A stretch of DNA of 64,000 nucleotides, taken from Branchiostoma lanceolatum. Taxonomy: Eukaryota > Chordata > Leptocardii > Amphioxiformes > Branchiostomatidae. The notes under the pieces are model-generated. The model had not been told where the DNA came from. It did not search any database and saw only the letters and a list, made by a program, of their open reading frames with translations. Shown in pieces: positions 32,692 to 46,725 of the stretch. The DNA lies in contig NC_089732.1 of assembly GCF_035083965.1 (NCBI RefSeq), forward strand, positions 10,121,424 through 10,185,423, written 5' to 3'. The position numbers and the translations under genes were made by a program. Within the stretch, counting starts at the first letter, position 1. Every line of letters starts with the position of its first letter.

Positions 32692-34900
32692 TCAAAGGCC
32701 TGCAAAGGAGGCTAGCCATTCAGTCGGATTTGCGCCTGCTTACAATGCTCACAATCAGATACAGAGAATAAAAGGAGCATTCGAATGCACTTCCCAACGA
32801 CAGACGGCCACTGTGACCAATAGTATTTCTATCGGATGTCAGGGAATCCTTTTTATCGTTACTTTTTTATGACATTGATGGCTTAGAATTAGGAACGTTG
32901 TTTAGTGCATTGTAATGGCCTTTTCATTAGAGCAGCTAAACCTTTCCCTACTGCATAACCCCATAACGAATATAGAATCGGTAGCCAAACGCCTACTTCA
33001 GTGTACTAAAGGTTAAGATACACTGCTACATGCTGGGCGACAGTGTATGGAATCAATTACGTAAGTATTCACCAATAGTCTTATCAAACAATATAGAATG
33101 AAGAAGCTCCATGGGGTTTACCTTTATTGACGTTAATTGCAGTATGATTACATACTTTGTTTGCACTTGAAGTGTGTAAGTTTGGAAGAAGGGCAATAGA
33201 ATAAACTGCGGATATGCAACATTGATGGTGTGATGTCCGTTCTGTTGATTGATGGTACGAGTAGGTAGCACTTATCATAAAAAACCTTTAGAAATACAGA
33301 ATGTAACGAGACCGCAACAAGGAGGGGGAGAAACGACTGGGAAGCCAAGGCGGCTCCAAATTATACATCTGCTGTGAAACGTATGCTGTACATGATTTGT
33401 TTCTACTGCAATTACGCCACAAGTAGCTAATATGAAGAATAAGATCTGAATTTGAATTTATCATTTCACATCATAGTCTTTGAATGAAATTGTTAAAGGA
33501 TAGAACTTCAGATACTTTTGACCCCGCCATATATTCAGCTAATGCATACGTCCAATTAAGCAGCTCACACTGGCGACCATGGTTATATTGCACCGTTAAG
33601 TAATCCGCACACCTAACAAACATTAACAGGAAAATTGCTTCTACTGATAGACAAACAGACATAACCCGCGGCATAAACCAAAATTCTTCTTCCTTTTGAA
33701 AAATAGAATTGAAATTTGGATGAGATAGCACCTGATAAAGTCACAATTTACAGGACCACTTCCATTGATAATATGCAAAGGAAACATGTCATTTATGACC
33801 TAAGATCTCATTCTATTGTATGGTGAATGTTTTAGATATTATCATTCTTGAATCTAAATATTGGAATAATCGAAATAAAAGTCAAATGAGCCTAAAAAGG
33901 TAAAACCCTTTGCGAGCCTTTCACACTTTCCCCATTCCCGAAAATACCGAAATTTGTCAATTTGACGGTCGTCTTAGATACTTTTCAGGTCGCGGTCGGA
34001 AGCGGTACTGCAGATTAGGCTCTCAAAGGGTATGTAGTCCAGGCTTGTAAAAATGTGGAAATATACAAGACACTAGACTTAAAGCGAGTGACTCTTTCCT
34101 AAACAGGTCCACACGTCTTTACGCAGATTTAGAATGTCCTTTAAGACTTTTCGAAACAAGACTTGACATAAAAAGGATCGATTTGAAGACGCCGCGTGAG
34201 GAGCTAATGTATCACCGTGGGCGACCACTGAAGCGCCACCTATATTCATGTAGACATCACTTTTTGTTCCTAATTAGTATTTTAAGGATACAAATGTATG
34301 ATAACAAGATCATTCCTCTTGAACTTGGCAAAGAAATAAATATGACGTGGTTATGAAGACAAGTCACTTGACATTAAGAAGCTGAGAGAAGCAGGCGTTC
34401 TTTCAAGGTGAAGACAACCATTCTGAAGTACATCCCTCTCAATCGTACATCATTGGTATTATTTTCAAAATGATAACTGCTTTATGAAAACTGTATAGGC
34501 GATGTATCATGCATTAAAAGGTTCGAATTCGCTCCACCTTGTAATCATGGAATACAAACTGTGGGTTAAGTATGAAATTAGGACTGGATTACGTAGGGAA
34601 AATATAAACACCACCTCGGATAAGGCCATATTTTCTGATCATGTTTTATTCATACAAATCTTGAGACGCCTCTGAGATATCTTATATCGTTAATATCCAT
34701 CGGAGCCGGTTTCTTCAGGATGGATTTAATGTGAATAAATCTCTCGCCACTCGAGTCTCCGCAACTTCTGAAGGGCGAGAGAGTCACAATCTGCGGAACT
34801 TTAAAGGTCATGATATGACAAAACTATCGAACGTCCTGGCTAGACTAATTTGTTCATCCAATAGACCGTTACGGTAAGGACATAAGAACCTTTACGCTGA
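32692..34900. other. Intergenic, no supported gene
   Basis: Only short open frames without domain features or splice context. Nothing recognised. Confidence 0.5.
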
Positions 34901-34908
34901 AATGCCGC

Positions 34909-35225
34909 AATTCCAATAGAACGTATGACAAGGGCACCAGTGTCACCAAAATGAAAACAGATCTGCAGTGGATGTCACTTGAAGACAGAAGAAATATATC
35001 CAGGCTTTGCATGATGTACAAATTGACTAATAGACTTGTGGACGTACCGACTGATAGGTATCTAATGCCAGCTCAGAAAAGGACAAGAAATAGTTATGCC
35101 TTTAAGTACCAGAGTTTTATAAACAAAGCGTATTTTCCGAGAACCATAGTAGAATTGATTCTTTGTCATCAAATGCTGTAGGAACATCCTCACTAAATCG
35201 CTTTAAAGCTAGAACGGTGGCAGTC
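34909..35225 (+). mobile_element. 3' end of a degenerate non-LTR retrotransposon (reverse transcriptase C-terminus)
   Basis: The frame at 34951-35181 reads LQWMSLEDRRNISRLCMMYK, LTNRLVDVPTDRYLMPA and YFPRTIVE. This matches the conserved region at the end of many LINE ORF2 proteins (pattern L.W..LE.RR...RL..MYK..NGLVD.P). A one-base shift near 35155 moves the continuation to another frame, which reads DSLSSNAVGTSSLNRFKAR, as expected after REWN. Upstream RT and endonuclease parts are missing. It is a dead 5'-truncated copy. Confidence 0.75.
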
Positions 35226-37047
35226 AGATGTGCAAAGACAGTGTATAATGACCAGCTACTGCCTCGCCGCGTGCCTGTGAAGCTGGTGTGTTGCGCAGAC
35301 TACGGATACAGCACATCATGATCGGTTTGAAACAGCTTCAGTCGACAATCTGGAACGTACCAAAACTAGATATGTCATGATTTTACCATAAGTTGCAAGC
35401 AGTCTCTCACTCTAATTCAAATGAGTCCAATTTAAAGTTTTAACACACGTACATGTATCTCAAATTAGAACGTGTACGAACAAAAAAGACACTGAAACGT
35501 ACCTAAGCTAGATATGTTATAATTTCGTCGGTAAGTTGCAGAAAGTCAGGCGGGATTCTCTCTGTCACTTTCATTTTAATGAGTCCAATTTTAGATATTA
35601 ACACACAAATGACAAATTAGAACGTGTGGGAACACAAAAGATAATTCTTCGCTTAATATCTTACAATTGGAGTAATTCTCTGCGCTACACGCCCACGTCG
35701 CTATTACATGCCACCCACACACCAAGGGATTTCTTCGCCCGCCCCACTTACTTTAATCTTGCAACCGAATTCGAAGGCATTTCAAACTTTCTTTCCACAT
35801 TCGAGTAGCGTTGATAGGTTTGAATGCATACGGCGAAGTAACACTCAATGTGCTTTATTTCTCTCTATTTCTCTGTCTAAATGTTAACATGTTCTTGGGT
35901 AATTTATTCTCTATTCTTAACAGGATAGGGAAAGCTGTAGAGCAGTTTGTTTAGTAACAATAAAAAGACGACGGATTAGCATTAAGGATATGGGTTAAAC
36001 GTCACTGCTTTCTATCACTATAGAGTGGAACAAATTTAGATATTCTCAATTGAAAAGATCATAAGCGCGATATTTTGTGATAGAATTGTTGGGTTCTGAT
36101 TTGAAAGACTTTTCTTTTGCTGTAATTAGTGCTAAACTATACATTACGTTATCAAGTTATAAATAACTGCCAATGATAGCTGATTTTCTAATCATCTCGG
36201 CTGTATGTAGTTACTAGAACCGCGGAGGTGTTCCACAAACGTTGCTCTCTCTGGCTGCATACATACATGAGACCCAGCGGGGGTATATCTCAGCTATGTG
36301 TGGGTGTGCGCTGTGTGATTACAGAGGCTGCTGCGAATCGAAGTCTTCAGAGAGCGTCAACAGGCGGTAATGCACACACCTGATTGTCAATTATGCCCTT
36401 CTCTTTCTCTCTTGAACCGCCTTATTGGCAGTTACGAGCGCGAGCGATATATCATCCACTCAGCAACACAGGCTAGGGACCTTCGGTGAAACCGTAAGGA
36501 TTACTTTGACGTTACCTCGTTGGGCGAGCTGGTTTTAATCCGCCACGTCGCTATCGAGATGTGATTAATTCCGCTCGGCGAAAATTGATTTTGCGTTCTG
36601 ATGCGGCACCGAGAAATGCAGGCAATTGATTATAAGCGAGAAAATTAAACTGCTGAAATTAAGAAATGTGGAGGGAATATGGCAGAGGTAGTTATGATTA
36701 GTGTCTTAGTCTGTCGTGTTGTACAGAAACATTAACGTATATGCGGCTTGTCCTTGAAGTTCATTAGATGGTAGTTACTGCTATTTGATATCTATTCGAA
36801 GGAGTGATTTGCTGTAATGCTGTGTCAGCTGAAGCAAATAGCTACGGTATGGCGTATATTCAAATGAATTCGTGACAGAAGCTAGTAGTCTACAATCGAG
36901 AGATCTCTCATGAAATGGTGTAAAGAATGTCGTTTGCACGTCCGCCATGACACATTGACACCAAGGGTTAAGAAGGTCACGTAGCCCTTATATCCGAATT
37001 AGCTCGCATACGCTTGTAAGACAAACGGGATGTAGAATGCTTTACTT
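35226..37047. other. Intergenic, no supported gene
   Basis: AT-rich DNA. A partly repeated segment occurs at ~35385-35440 and ~35515-35630 (words such as ATGAGTCCAATTT and ATTAGAACGTGT). No gene seen. Confidence 0.45.
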
Positions 37048-37500
37048 GTTAAAGAAAGGTAAAGGTAGTCATACAGCTTTTTTGAGGCAGTAGGGGCAGT
37101 AAGTGGTAACTGCGTCTAGGGTAGGATATTGGAAAGTGGAGCCCATCCACGGCATGAAAACTGGTATTTAAGCATGATTAAACGCAGCGTAAACGTGATG
37201 TTTATTCACTCTTTCCGCAACTTAACGACCCCTATACGTCTGCTTAAAGATTGCCTTTAAGGTGCCATTTCCGGAAGTGCGTTCAGGTACGTTTCTTCAC
37301 TTCTTCACTTGTATCTACGCGACTATTCGACGCCTCCCGCCGCCTTTTACCTCACCAACTGAAGTCAGGTGACCCATTCTTACACCTTGGTGGAGTGAGG
37401 AAATTCGTGTTAAGTGCCTTTCCCAAGGGCACGACGTCTAGCCAGGAATGGCAAGAATCGCCGTTGAACCCGTGAACTTTCGATCTCGTCACGTTCGTTA
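37048..37500. repeat. SINE-like interspersed repeat, copy 1
   Basis: It shares the opening GGTAAAGGTAGTC and the word GGGGCAGT with the copy at 47446. Toward the end it has GTGAGGAAA, CCTTTCCCAAGGGCACGACG and TGAACCCGTGAACTTTCGAT, a tail style common in invertebrate SINE-type repeats. It has no coding content. Confidence 0.5.
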
Positions 37501-40500
37501 GCTTTACTTGTTGAATTATGAATGTTGTGCAGTTTTCGTCCACTACGCACTTGTTGGATTCCGTGTCTCCTGTGTTCCTTTAGTAAAGTGCAAGAAACGT
37601 GAAGTCCAGCCGAAATCCACAGTAACTTGGCGAATTTCCCTCAAATTTCGGATACATTCATCTTAATACTAACTTTTCGCCAGATACATTGCATGGTCGT
37701 CAGAGAGTCAAAAGGATGAGAGTAAACCTATTTTGTGAGCTATTTTGTTCTCACATCTTAAGGACACGGCATTTGCGATAACCTTAACGTAAGGGATGTA
37801 CCAGTCAGCCCGTAGCATCGACAGATGTACCGAAACCGCGACTCGTGACAAACTCCACCTTTTGATAGATCCTCAAATTTCCATGCCGGAAAAGTTAATG
37901 CAATTCGTCCACTTAAATCCTCGTTTTATGGCCATCATTCGCTCGACAGACGCTGGCGAAATGACAATTTCCTGCGGGAGTTTACGCCTAGATAGCACTA
38001 CCCCGATCGATCCTGCCCAATTTTGTCTTCATAAAGGAACGTGGTGACTATGGGAGAAATGTTACACACGGGACCAGAGATTCCATAGCCTGGATGATAT
38101 GCAAGACTCTCGATATCAGGATATAAAAAGCAATATAAAATTCATGTTGCAATTAGCCATCGGACAAGAACTTGCAATTTATGCAAATAAAACTCAATAT
38201 CTATATATCGTATAGGGTCTAAATCAGGGCGGACTTTTGTAGAATTTCCTTGGGGGTATGTTGGCCCAAGAGCCGAGGAGTTGGCCTGTGTTTGCCCTGG
38301 AAACAGTCTGGCATCCAGGCTAGGGATTCCACAGGAGATTTAGGCGAGGACATACAGTGAATAAAAGAAATCGTTCGTCGTGTTTTGTTTGCCAGAGACG
38401 AATTGTTGTCGATATCGGCAGCGACAATGACGTCCTGTCGATTCTACCTCTGACGAATTGAAAGCTTAATGCAACGAAAGGAAGGAGGCAGTTTGGTGCC
38501 ACTTTTGATTTGTGTGTGCGTAAATTTTGAATTTACATGATAAAATTATTCCCTTATTTGAACAATACGGATGTTTCAAAGAAAAACAACGTTACGGGTA
38601 TGCAGGGAGGACCAGACGCCTAGGAAAACATTTTTCATAAATATTATGATAAAGAAACAATAAGGAATACATTGAAGCTCAAGCATTTATGGGGAAGAGG
38701 TTGAAGGAAATTGAATAATATTTTTAGCATCAATGGAATATTGCTGTTTTTATGTGCTGATCCAATCTTTCCAAAACTAATCATTGCCTTTTTATATGCT
38801 CGTTAACTTTGAGTATATGTAGCTCTACAATCCCTGACATTCATAAATACATTTTTGCCCGGAGAGGTAAACTTTATTGAAAAGCTTTCAATTACCTGAA
38901 TCATCACTTCATATCGCCAGCGTGACACGATTATAACCAAGACATGGTTATTATAAACTTAATCTTAGCCTTTGTAAATTGATTCTAATAATCCAGTACC
39001 TGTGTAACAGCCATTGTGAAATGTCAATCGAGAAATCTTGAATCTTGATGATATATGCTGTACATATATAGGGTGTCCCTCTCAAGGAATGTGTTTACAA
39101 TTACTCAGATTTATTTTAGACTTAGGAATCTTCAAGGTTACCACCGTCTTCATCATTCTAGTCTGATGAATTGGCGTCAAAGAAATAATTCATAACTTTA
39201 TGAAGTTTAGGTTTGGTAGTTTAGAAATTGCTTTATTCGCCAGAGTCAAACGTTCCTGTGATATCAATGCGCCGACAAAGCCTGTTTGAATGCCGAATCT
39301 CTGCCAAAGTAAAATGGCGACCGTCGGTACTGAAATCTCGCGAGATTTTGAAGACGTTTGTAGCGAGATGAACCAAATATGGGCATGTTTTCATGACTAG
39401 GTCTTTGTCCTCACTTTTCGGTTGATAGTCATTGACACACATTGTACGGGAACTAGTTGTGAGTCCTCCTCATTCTGTACACTGTAGTTTGTTCCAATCA
39501 CTGTTATGTCTTTTTGAAATGTAACGACATTGGTTACAACTCTATATCCTATTAGGCGCCGACGTAAAGCTAACCACTTAACCAATACGCGTGGATTTCT
39601 ATTGCTGTTGATTGCCGCTGAGGTTGTTCAACCGTTTGAGCCTGCAAATGAATTTGATCACGGCCAACGGTATAACGCTGGCGTTTATGTTTTATGAATT
39701 GAGGCAATATGGTAAGCTAAACTCCAGCAAAACGATTTTTGCAGAGTGATTACTTGCTACATTTGGATAGAACTATTATTTTCATCATTGTAACGTGCTT
39801 GCTGCTTTTCATGGCGCATTTATTTATACCGTGCTTTCTCAGTCCACAGGCAATCGGAGAACGATGATAAAACTTGTGGATACCATACGTAAATCAATGG
39901 TTACTCTGACGAACTCGACCGATCAAACCGCCAGGAAAAAAAATATTTGCCATTGTCGTAAGACTTATAAGTCGTAACCATTGGATTTCCACGAATTCGC
40001 CACAAACAATCACACCCACAAACGTGTCCTGGGTACAGAAGTCAATGGGATTGATGAAATTGCTTGATTCTTATTTTCGACTGCCATCGATTGAAGTAAT
40101 AGGATACGCCCGGGAAGAACTGGAATCCACCCAAACGTCCATTCGTCATCTGATTAAACCGAGCACGAACATCGATCCGGGGAAAAAAAACAATAGTAAT
40201 CAAACAGAGCAGACCCCGGTCTCACGACCTCTGTACCACCGTTTGGACCGCCGCCATGTTTGTTTTGGTACAAAAACTACAACAAACAAAGATCACACCA
40301 GTTCTGGAATGTTGTACACGTGACTTTCGTCCAATCACCGCATCGCATACGATCTTAGGTAATCAACGACACAGTCTGTGACAAGTGGATCTCCAGTAGC
40401 TGCTTGACTGGTGAGATATGCATGGATACATGGGAAAGACGTAACACCGCCGGATGATAAGCTATTAATGGACTTGAACACACCGAGGTAACGATTTTCG

Positions 40501-42333
40501 CATCAGCAACCTCCGAGGGCTGTCATTTTCTAACTTGATAACGGAGATGCTGAAGATCTCTAAGTGGCAATGCACGTTAGCTGTCAATTCCTATTTCATT
40601 TTGACTGAAGCTATAACTTATATACATTCCCTCCACTGGGCCTCATATTTCCAAGCATTGGCTTTTTTATGAGCCAAAACTCGTTACGGAAGGCGCATAA
40701 GAAACTAAAGAAAGGCGCACAGTCATTCAGAGCGCAGTCGTCACCTACGCCCATGACGCTGGTAGACTGACGGCAAACGGATACGCATATTGACATCCTG
40801 CAGGTTGGAGGTAATGAATGATTGCTATATTCTGTATTCGCTGGAAATTAACCTACGGGCTCAATATTACCCGAGTCGAAATGAAAGGGCTGCACTGACT
40901 GGTCCGGACGTTTGAAGGTGACGGTCGCGGATAGTGTGTGGCAGACCCAGCTGTGTCTCCGCTGATGGTCTTGTCACGTCAATCACCGCCTGTCAATCAT
41001 CCGAGTACGTCCTTCAACAGTGCCAGCTGGGATATGCTTCTGAAGACCGCGTAAACATCTCCGTTGTAAGTATATATCAAAACCTTTCCTCGTGTATGAC
41101 GTAAAAGATGGACGCTTGGGTGTTTTTCCCGCCTATTGTACATCCTGGTGTCGTCTGTCATGTGTTTTTACCTGTCAGGATTCCAACCGTCTCTCGTTGG
41201 TTTGCCCAGGTCTCCAGAGGTTAGGTATGTCAGGAACGGCTTAGCACCTACTCTATCCTCGGCGTTTATTCTTTAATCACGCCGCCACAGACTCAGGAAT
41301 TTCTGCAGATCAGGGTCTAGACATTAGCTATTTATACACCCCTTAGGGGACTGGTGCATAGGTATTCTTTCGTGGCGTAAAAGAAAGTTGCTATCATATT
41401 AATGGCGGTGCATTTCGTGTTATCGATCGCGCTGTTGGATCTTGCTTGTTGACAGCCTCGCGCGTGAATCAGACCGAATGATAGAAATGATATCTGACGA
41501 CAAGTTAGCTCGTAGAGTGCAGCTTTGTTATGTGATTTCCCATAACGTTTCCCTTTCCATCAGCGGTGCCATCTCGTTAGGTTTATCCCGTCGTATTGCC
41601 TTGATTTTGACGAGTACGATTAACGCGTTTTGCTTTCACCCCAACGTTCCCTGGTGGAAAGAGAGGGAATCTGTAGGGGACTACAAGTTAGATCAGATGG
41701 GTGTTTGATTTGACGAAGGTACTGCTGTTCAAACCCCGGTCCATTTCGGTCTTATTGGGTGGATAGAGTGGTACGTGACCCGACTACTACTAACAAACCT
41801 ACCGGTATGCCCGTGTTCTAGTTATTACCCTTCTCGGATTAACATATGTCCCTCATCAACACGTTTACATTGCAGACATGTTCTCATCGTATCAACCGTC
41901 GTCTAGTCGTTGTCATTTGTCTTCTTGTACGCCAGGGGAATCCGAGACATCCCCGTACATTGACCTTGATAATCTTTATAAATTATTCACGGTAAAATTA
42001 TTGGAAAGATTGGGAAATATCACACGTCATCAAATTGGTTGGTACTGTGCGGGATGTTCGAGTTGATATATTTCCAGAGTACGCCAATAGACGTCGTGTA
42101 TATTCTACAGAATACTCCTACTTTCGTTTGCGGCTGTATTATAGTTGGCAGTATAAAAGCATACATAAGCATGAGATATTTCTGATGTCAGAAAGGTTGG
42201 GAACATTCCCACAACCCCGCACCTCAGATAAGTCCGTACAGGCAATGCACCGGACCGTGACGGGGGGATAGTATCAATTTGTCAGCAGCCGTGCACGTGT
42301 GTGCCTACGCTTTCCTATTTGTTTTAAGTGCAG
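37501..42333. other. Upstream region of the Ig-SH3 gene
   Basis: I find no supported coding exon. A strong donor-like CCGTTGTAAGTATAT at ~41066 could close a noncoding first exon, since an acceptor-like AAGTGCAG at 42326-42333 precedes the signal-peptide exon. This 5' structure is a guess. Confidence 0.35.
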
Positions 42334-42368
42334 GCAGACAGACAACCGTTCGACCGACAAGGGAAGTC

Positions 42369-45300
42369 ATGATGGCGGCCTTCTGTGCCGCGCTGTTCCT
42401 GACAGCCTTCCACTACACTACAGGTGAGATTCTTGCATCGTCTTTCAAAACTAGGAACTACAACATGTACGCTGTTCACGGTCGTGTTAAACTAACCACA
42501 TCACTGTTTCCTGGCAAATTCTAAATCATTAATCGGGGAGCTACAATGTAAGGGAATTACATTGTTATGGATGTGAGAAAAACACATTTAGTCCTGGAAA
42601 ACTAATTCTACTGAAGGACTATGACATGCTATATGATTCTTCGCGACCTGCGCTTGATATGATAGAATGTACCGTAACTTAGCCTTAACTTGGGTATTTT
42701 TAATTATTTGCTGTTGTAAAATGTTATATCTAAGTTATTATTTTTTGCATATATTGAGATGTTGAAAGTTGCAAGTGATCGACTACGTACTTGTGGGATA
42801 TTTTACAACAGGAAAGTCCCTCTTGAGTATGTAAATGCTCCTTTGATCCATTTACGTGCAGTGGATGGGAAATGTTCATTCCCCCGGTGGAGAAATCGAT
42901 CAATCGGAAACATTCGGGTGCCAATAAATAACGGCTGGCGTTCGCCACTGCTGCCGTTACGCAAGTGTGAAAAACGCCCCACATAAGCCATGTACCGGGT
43001 CAGTGTTCTCCATCAATTCAGTATTATACTGGACTCGATTTCCCCACAGATTAGCGTGTGTTTCGATTGTCCATAATGTCATCATGCGTTAAGGCTGATT
43101 TGGTCCTGTTCCGTTGCCAGCAAAGAGGAAGGTCTGTTTTAGAATGAATTCTTTCTAGAACGAATTCTTTCTAGAATGAAACCAAACGATACCAGAAACG
43201 GGACCTATTCGTTTAGCCGAGCGAAATCTGTTCTACCTCATGCTATCTGATGATGGGTTCAATACTTGATAAAGTCGTGATTCTATCTTTATAATCTAAC
43301 GTAGTGTTATCCATAATGTTTGTAGCAATGAATATGTGTGTTCTTGAGAAACAACGGACCGATACCATGGCCCCGCCCACCTTTGTCCATACGTAGAAAT
43401 GCAAAATGAAAATGTAGAAATGCAGAAGATTGACCAACATACAGCCAATCTCTTAATTCTGGAATGTTTGTCTATGTCAAAAGAAAGGTATACCAAAGAA
43501 GACGTATTCTTTCTTTTATTTTGTGAGGCTTACTGAATAATAAACAACAAAAACATAGAATTGGAGACAGAACGATATGTTATATACCGTGTCGATGAAA
43601 GCTTAAGAGTTATTGTTGATGATATCGTATCGTTTCTGCTATCTTGTATGTGAACAAGGTGGGCATTGCTTGAGCATCAGAAAGGCCTACGGAGTGCCCC
43701 CAGTCACCATTGACCCTAGACAATCGAGCCGCCCAGGTTATGTTATGGATGTGTCTTCCCTTCACTAAGTTTTAGGAGTTGTATGTTAACGAGTTTTTGT
43801 TGATGACATTTTATCGTTTATGTTATCTTTGTGAACATGTTGGGCATTGCTTGAGCATCAGAAAAGGCCCGAGGAGTGCCCCAAGTTGCCATTGACCCTA
43901 GACAATCGGGCCCAGGTTATGTTATGTATATGTCTTCCTCGTCTAAGTTTTGGGAGTTGTATGTTAAAAGAGTTAATGCTAAAGATATTGTATCTGTTAT
44001 CTTTGTGAACAAGGGGGGCATTGTCTGAGCAACAGAAAATGCCTTCAGAGTGCCCCAAGTCGCCATTGACCCTAGACAATCGAGCCGCCCAGGTTATGTT
44101 ATGTAGATGTCTCCCTTCGTCTAAGTTTTGGGAGTTGTGTGCCGCCGTTGAGGGTTACGATTGATCGAGGCTCTAGGTTTTTAGCGAACGACCCCTATCG
44201 ATCGGGGAAACCAATTCGTCACCCAAACCCTTTCCGTAGTTCTCGTCGCTACACGGGAATTGGAGGTAACAATTCATTCCGGTCGAATGGGATACGGCCG
44301 AAAGAAAGGCTTTACAAGGCCGCTTGCTCAGCGAAACATGCAGCGGTTTAACGTTTAACCTCCATTAACATTAATCCGCCGGGTTACATAAATCCGCCAC
44401 TTTGAAAAACAGTGTGTTCGATCGAGAGATCTGTAGTGCAGCACTCCCAGATATGCACAGTTTAAATATACAGGAGTGCATTATACTGGGCGATGTTGGG
44501 TTGGAAATCTGTTTGGACATATCTTTTCACTGAATTTCAGGGTGGCGGAATTATGTACCCTGTTGGAATTACGCTAGTAGATGTTGCTTGTGGAGAGAAA
44601 GAAGTAGAGCTGTTACACTAAAAGGGCCAAATCCGCAATTTACATTAATCTCCGACATTTGAATAAGTCGCTAACATCGTGTACATGCAGGCTGCCTGCT
44701 GGAGTGCTTGAAAAATCAGTGACTGGCGTTAACTATATCGCAATGCGTTTGGTAATAAGTTCTCCCTGCTCTTTCATTTACTACTTGGCTGCGTTTCGGT
44801 GGCGTTTGCAGCAATCGTAACTAATTACGTCTATGGTCTACTTCGCCTACTGTAATTCCAAAATATGAAGCACACAGTCTGTGTGTATGTGTGTGCAGAC
44901 TCCCATAGGGGAAGGGATAGAGCGGTCCCTGTATCAGCTATGGGCAGCAGTGAGCTGGCTCTGTCCTGGCCCCTGAATGTTGCAGGTTATTCCTCCTGTC
45001 GAGCGAGTGAGCCAGTCAAAGATGGATGGAAGTCATTATTGCCGTAATTGGCATCTTGTCTCGGGGCAAGACTCGCAGGCAGGCTAGAGGACGGGAAAAT
45101 TAGAATTGCTCGTGACCGTCCGAGGTCGTAACAGCCCGCATATTGGCGACATGGAAGTATTACTTATGATCTTGTTCTGTCGTGCGGAAAGGCCTGGATA
45201 GCGCGCCGCAGGTAAAATTGCCCAGCCTGCTTCGGGAACACAGCTAGCATGAAATAATCCAGACGTTGCGTTGCGTCTATGAATATGCTTTTACATGGAA

Positions 45301-46670
45301 GGATGGGCAAACTGGGTAAACCGTACCGTTCCCAAAATCATTAGATGAACTACAGTTATCATCGGAAAGAAAAAGGAGATACTGTTTTGGGTCTGTCTGT
45401 CTGTGTGTCTGTCTGTGTGTTTGCGTTTCTGAATTCTTGAAGTAAGCATAAATTCAGAACCTCTTGGTGTATTGAGATGATATTTGGTTTGTAGGTAGGT
45501 GTTGGGAAGACAAAGGTCAAGGTCGATTTTGGGACCCCTGGTATGTGACCTTGTTTTAGTAAAGTTATGATCTTTCCCACACCTATCGGTGTGTAGGGCT
45601 GTGCCCATCGCTGTTTCTATAGCCCTTGAGCCACACATCTGCTCTGATCTGTGGACTTTATTTCCTCTATTAAACAATAAGACTGCACAACAGCAGCATC
45701 CAGATTGATTCAAAATGGTTTTGAGTTAGAGTGGGTACGCCGTGTGTAGTAGTCAGTGTTTATATTCATTCGATATATTCGTGGTTACTGTACATGTGTC
45801 ATTTTCATGACATCTCTTTTGTTTTTGTGAAATCAATGTATTATGAAAATACACCATTATGTTAATATAATTCATGCAATGTTGATTGAATACAGAAAAT
45901 ATTGAAAAGGATTGACGCATGCGCACTACAGCTTGTGATGATATGTGTTCAACTACCATACTCTTCCCCATTACTGAAGATAAACTACGGTGTCAAGTGA
46001 AAAGTAAACTTGAATAAAATCTATGACAAGAACCATTCATCAAGATTCTTCACGGCTAGTCAGAAACTCTTCGTGGTTAGACGATTAAGAGAAAAGTAAT
46101 ATATAGCGAACTCATGCCTTTCGCTTCCGCATAGATATTAATCCTCTGTAATGTTTTAACCTTTCGCAGCTTGAGCCAGTCCTTAATTAACAGTCCCGAA
46201 CGAGTGCATACACCGCGGATTTTTAATCAACGAAATATCATGGGAAGATTAACAGTGGTGTTGACAATCTGCCTGTGATGTCATCTATGTGCATACACGC
46301 AGGGCTGAGTAAAAGTGCATGCATCTGATTTTCATCTGAGCAATCAAAGAAATTAAGACGATGATGCAGGCGTCACAAATTGCTTAGATTGGTGATTTTT
46401 GTAGCTTAGGGAGTAAAGCAATATGAAAATCTAAACCTCCATAAAATGTCAGAGATTTCTTTGTAATTGTTTAACCCAAACACAGAGTACGTGTGGGTGG
46501 GGCGTTGGGAACAGAAACTTATTTTTGTCCATGACCCCTAACGGGAAATGAGTTTCGAATCTAACGTGGTTTAGAGGTGAATCTTGATTTCTTGATAACG
46601 CCGATAACGTCTTTCTGTTTTTGGGGCGAAGTGTATGCGCGTGTGTGTGTATATGTATGTGTGTGTGTGT

Positions 46671-46725
<55 letters not shown>

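Noticed and set aside
45375..45570. Possible dispersed repeat ending in GACCTTG words
   Set aside because: It reminded me of a repeat style with GGTCAAGGTCGA words, but there is no second copy in the window to support it.
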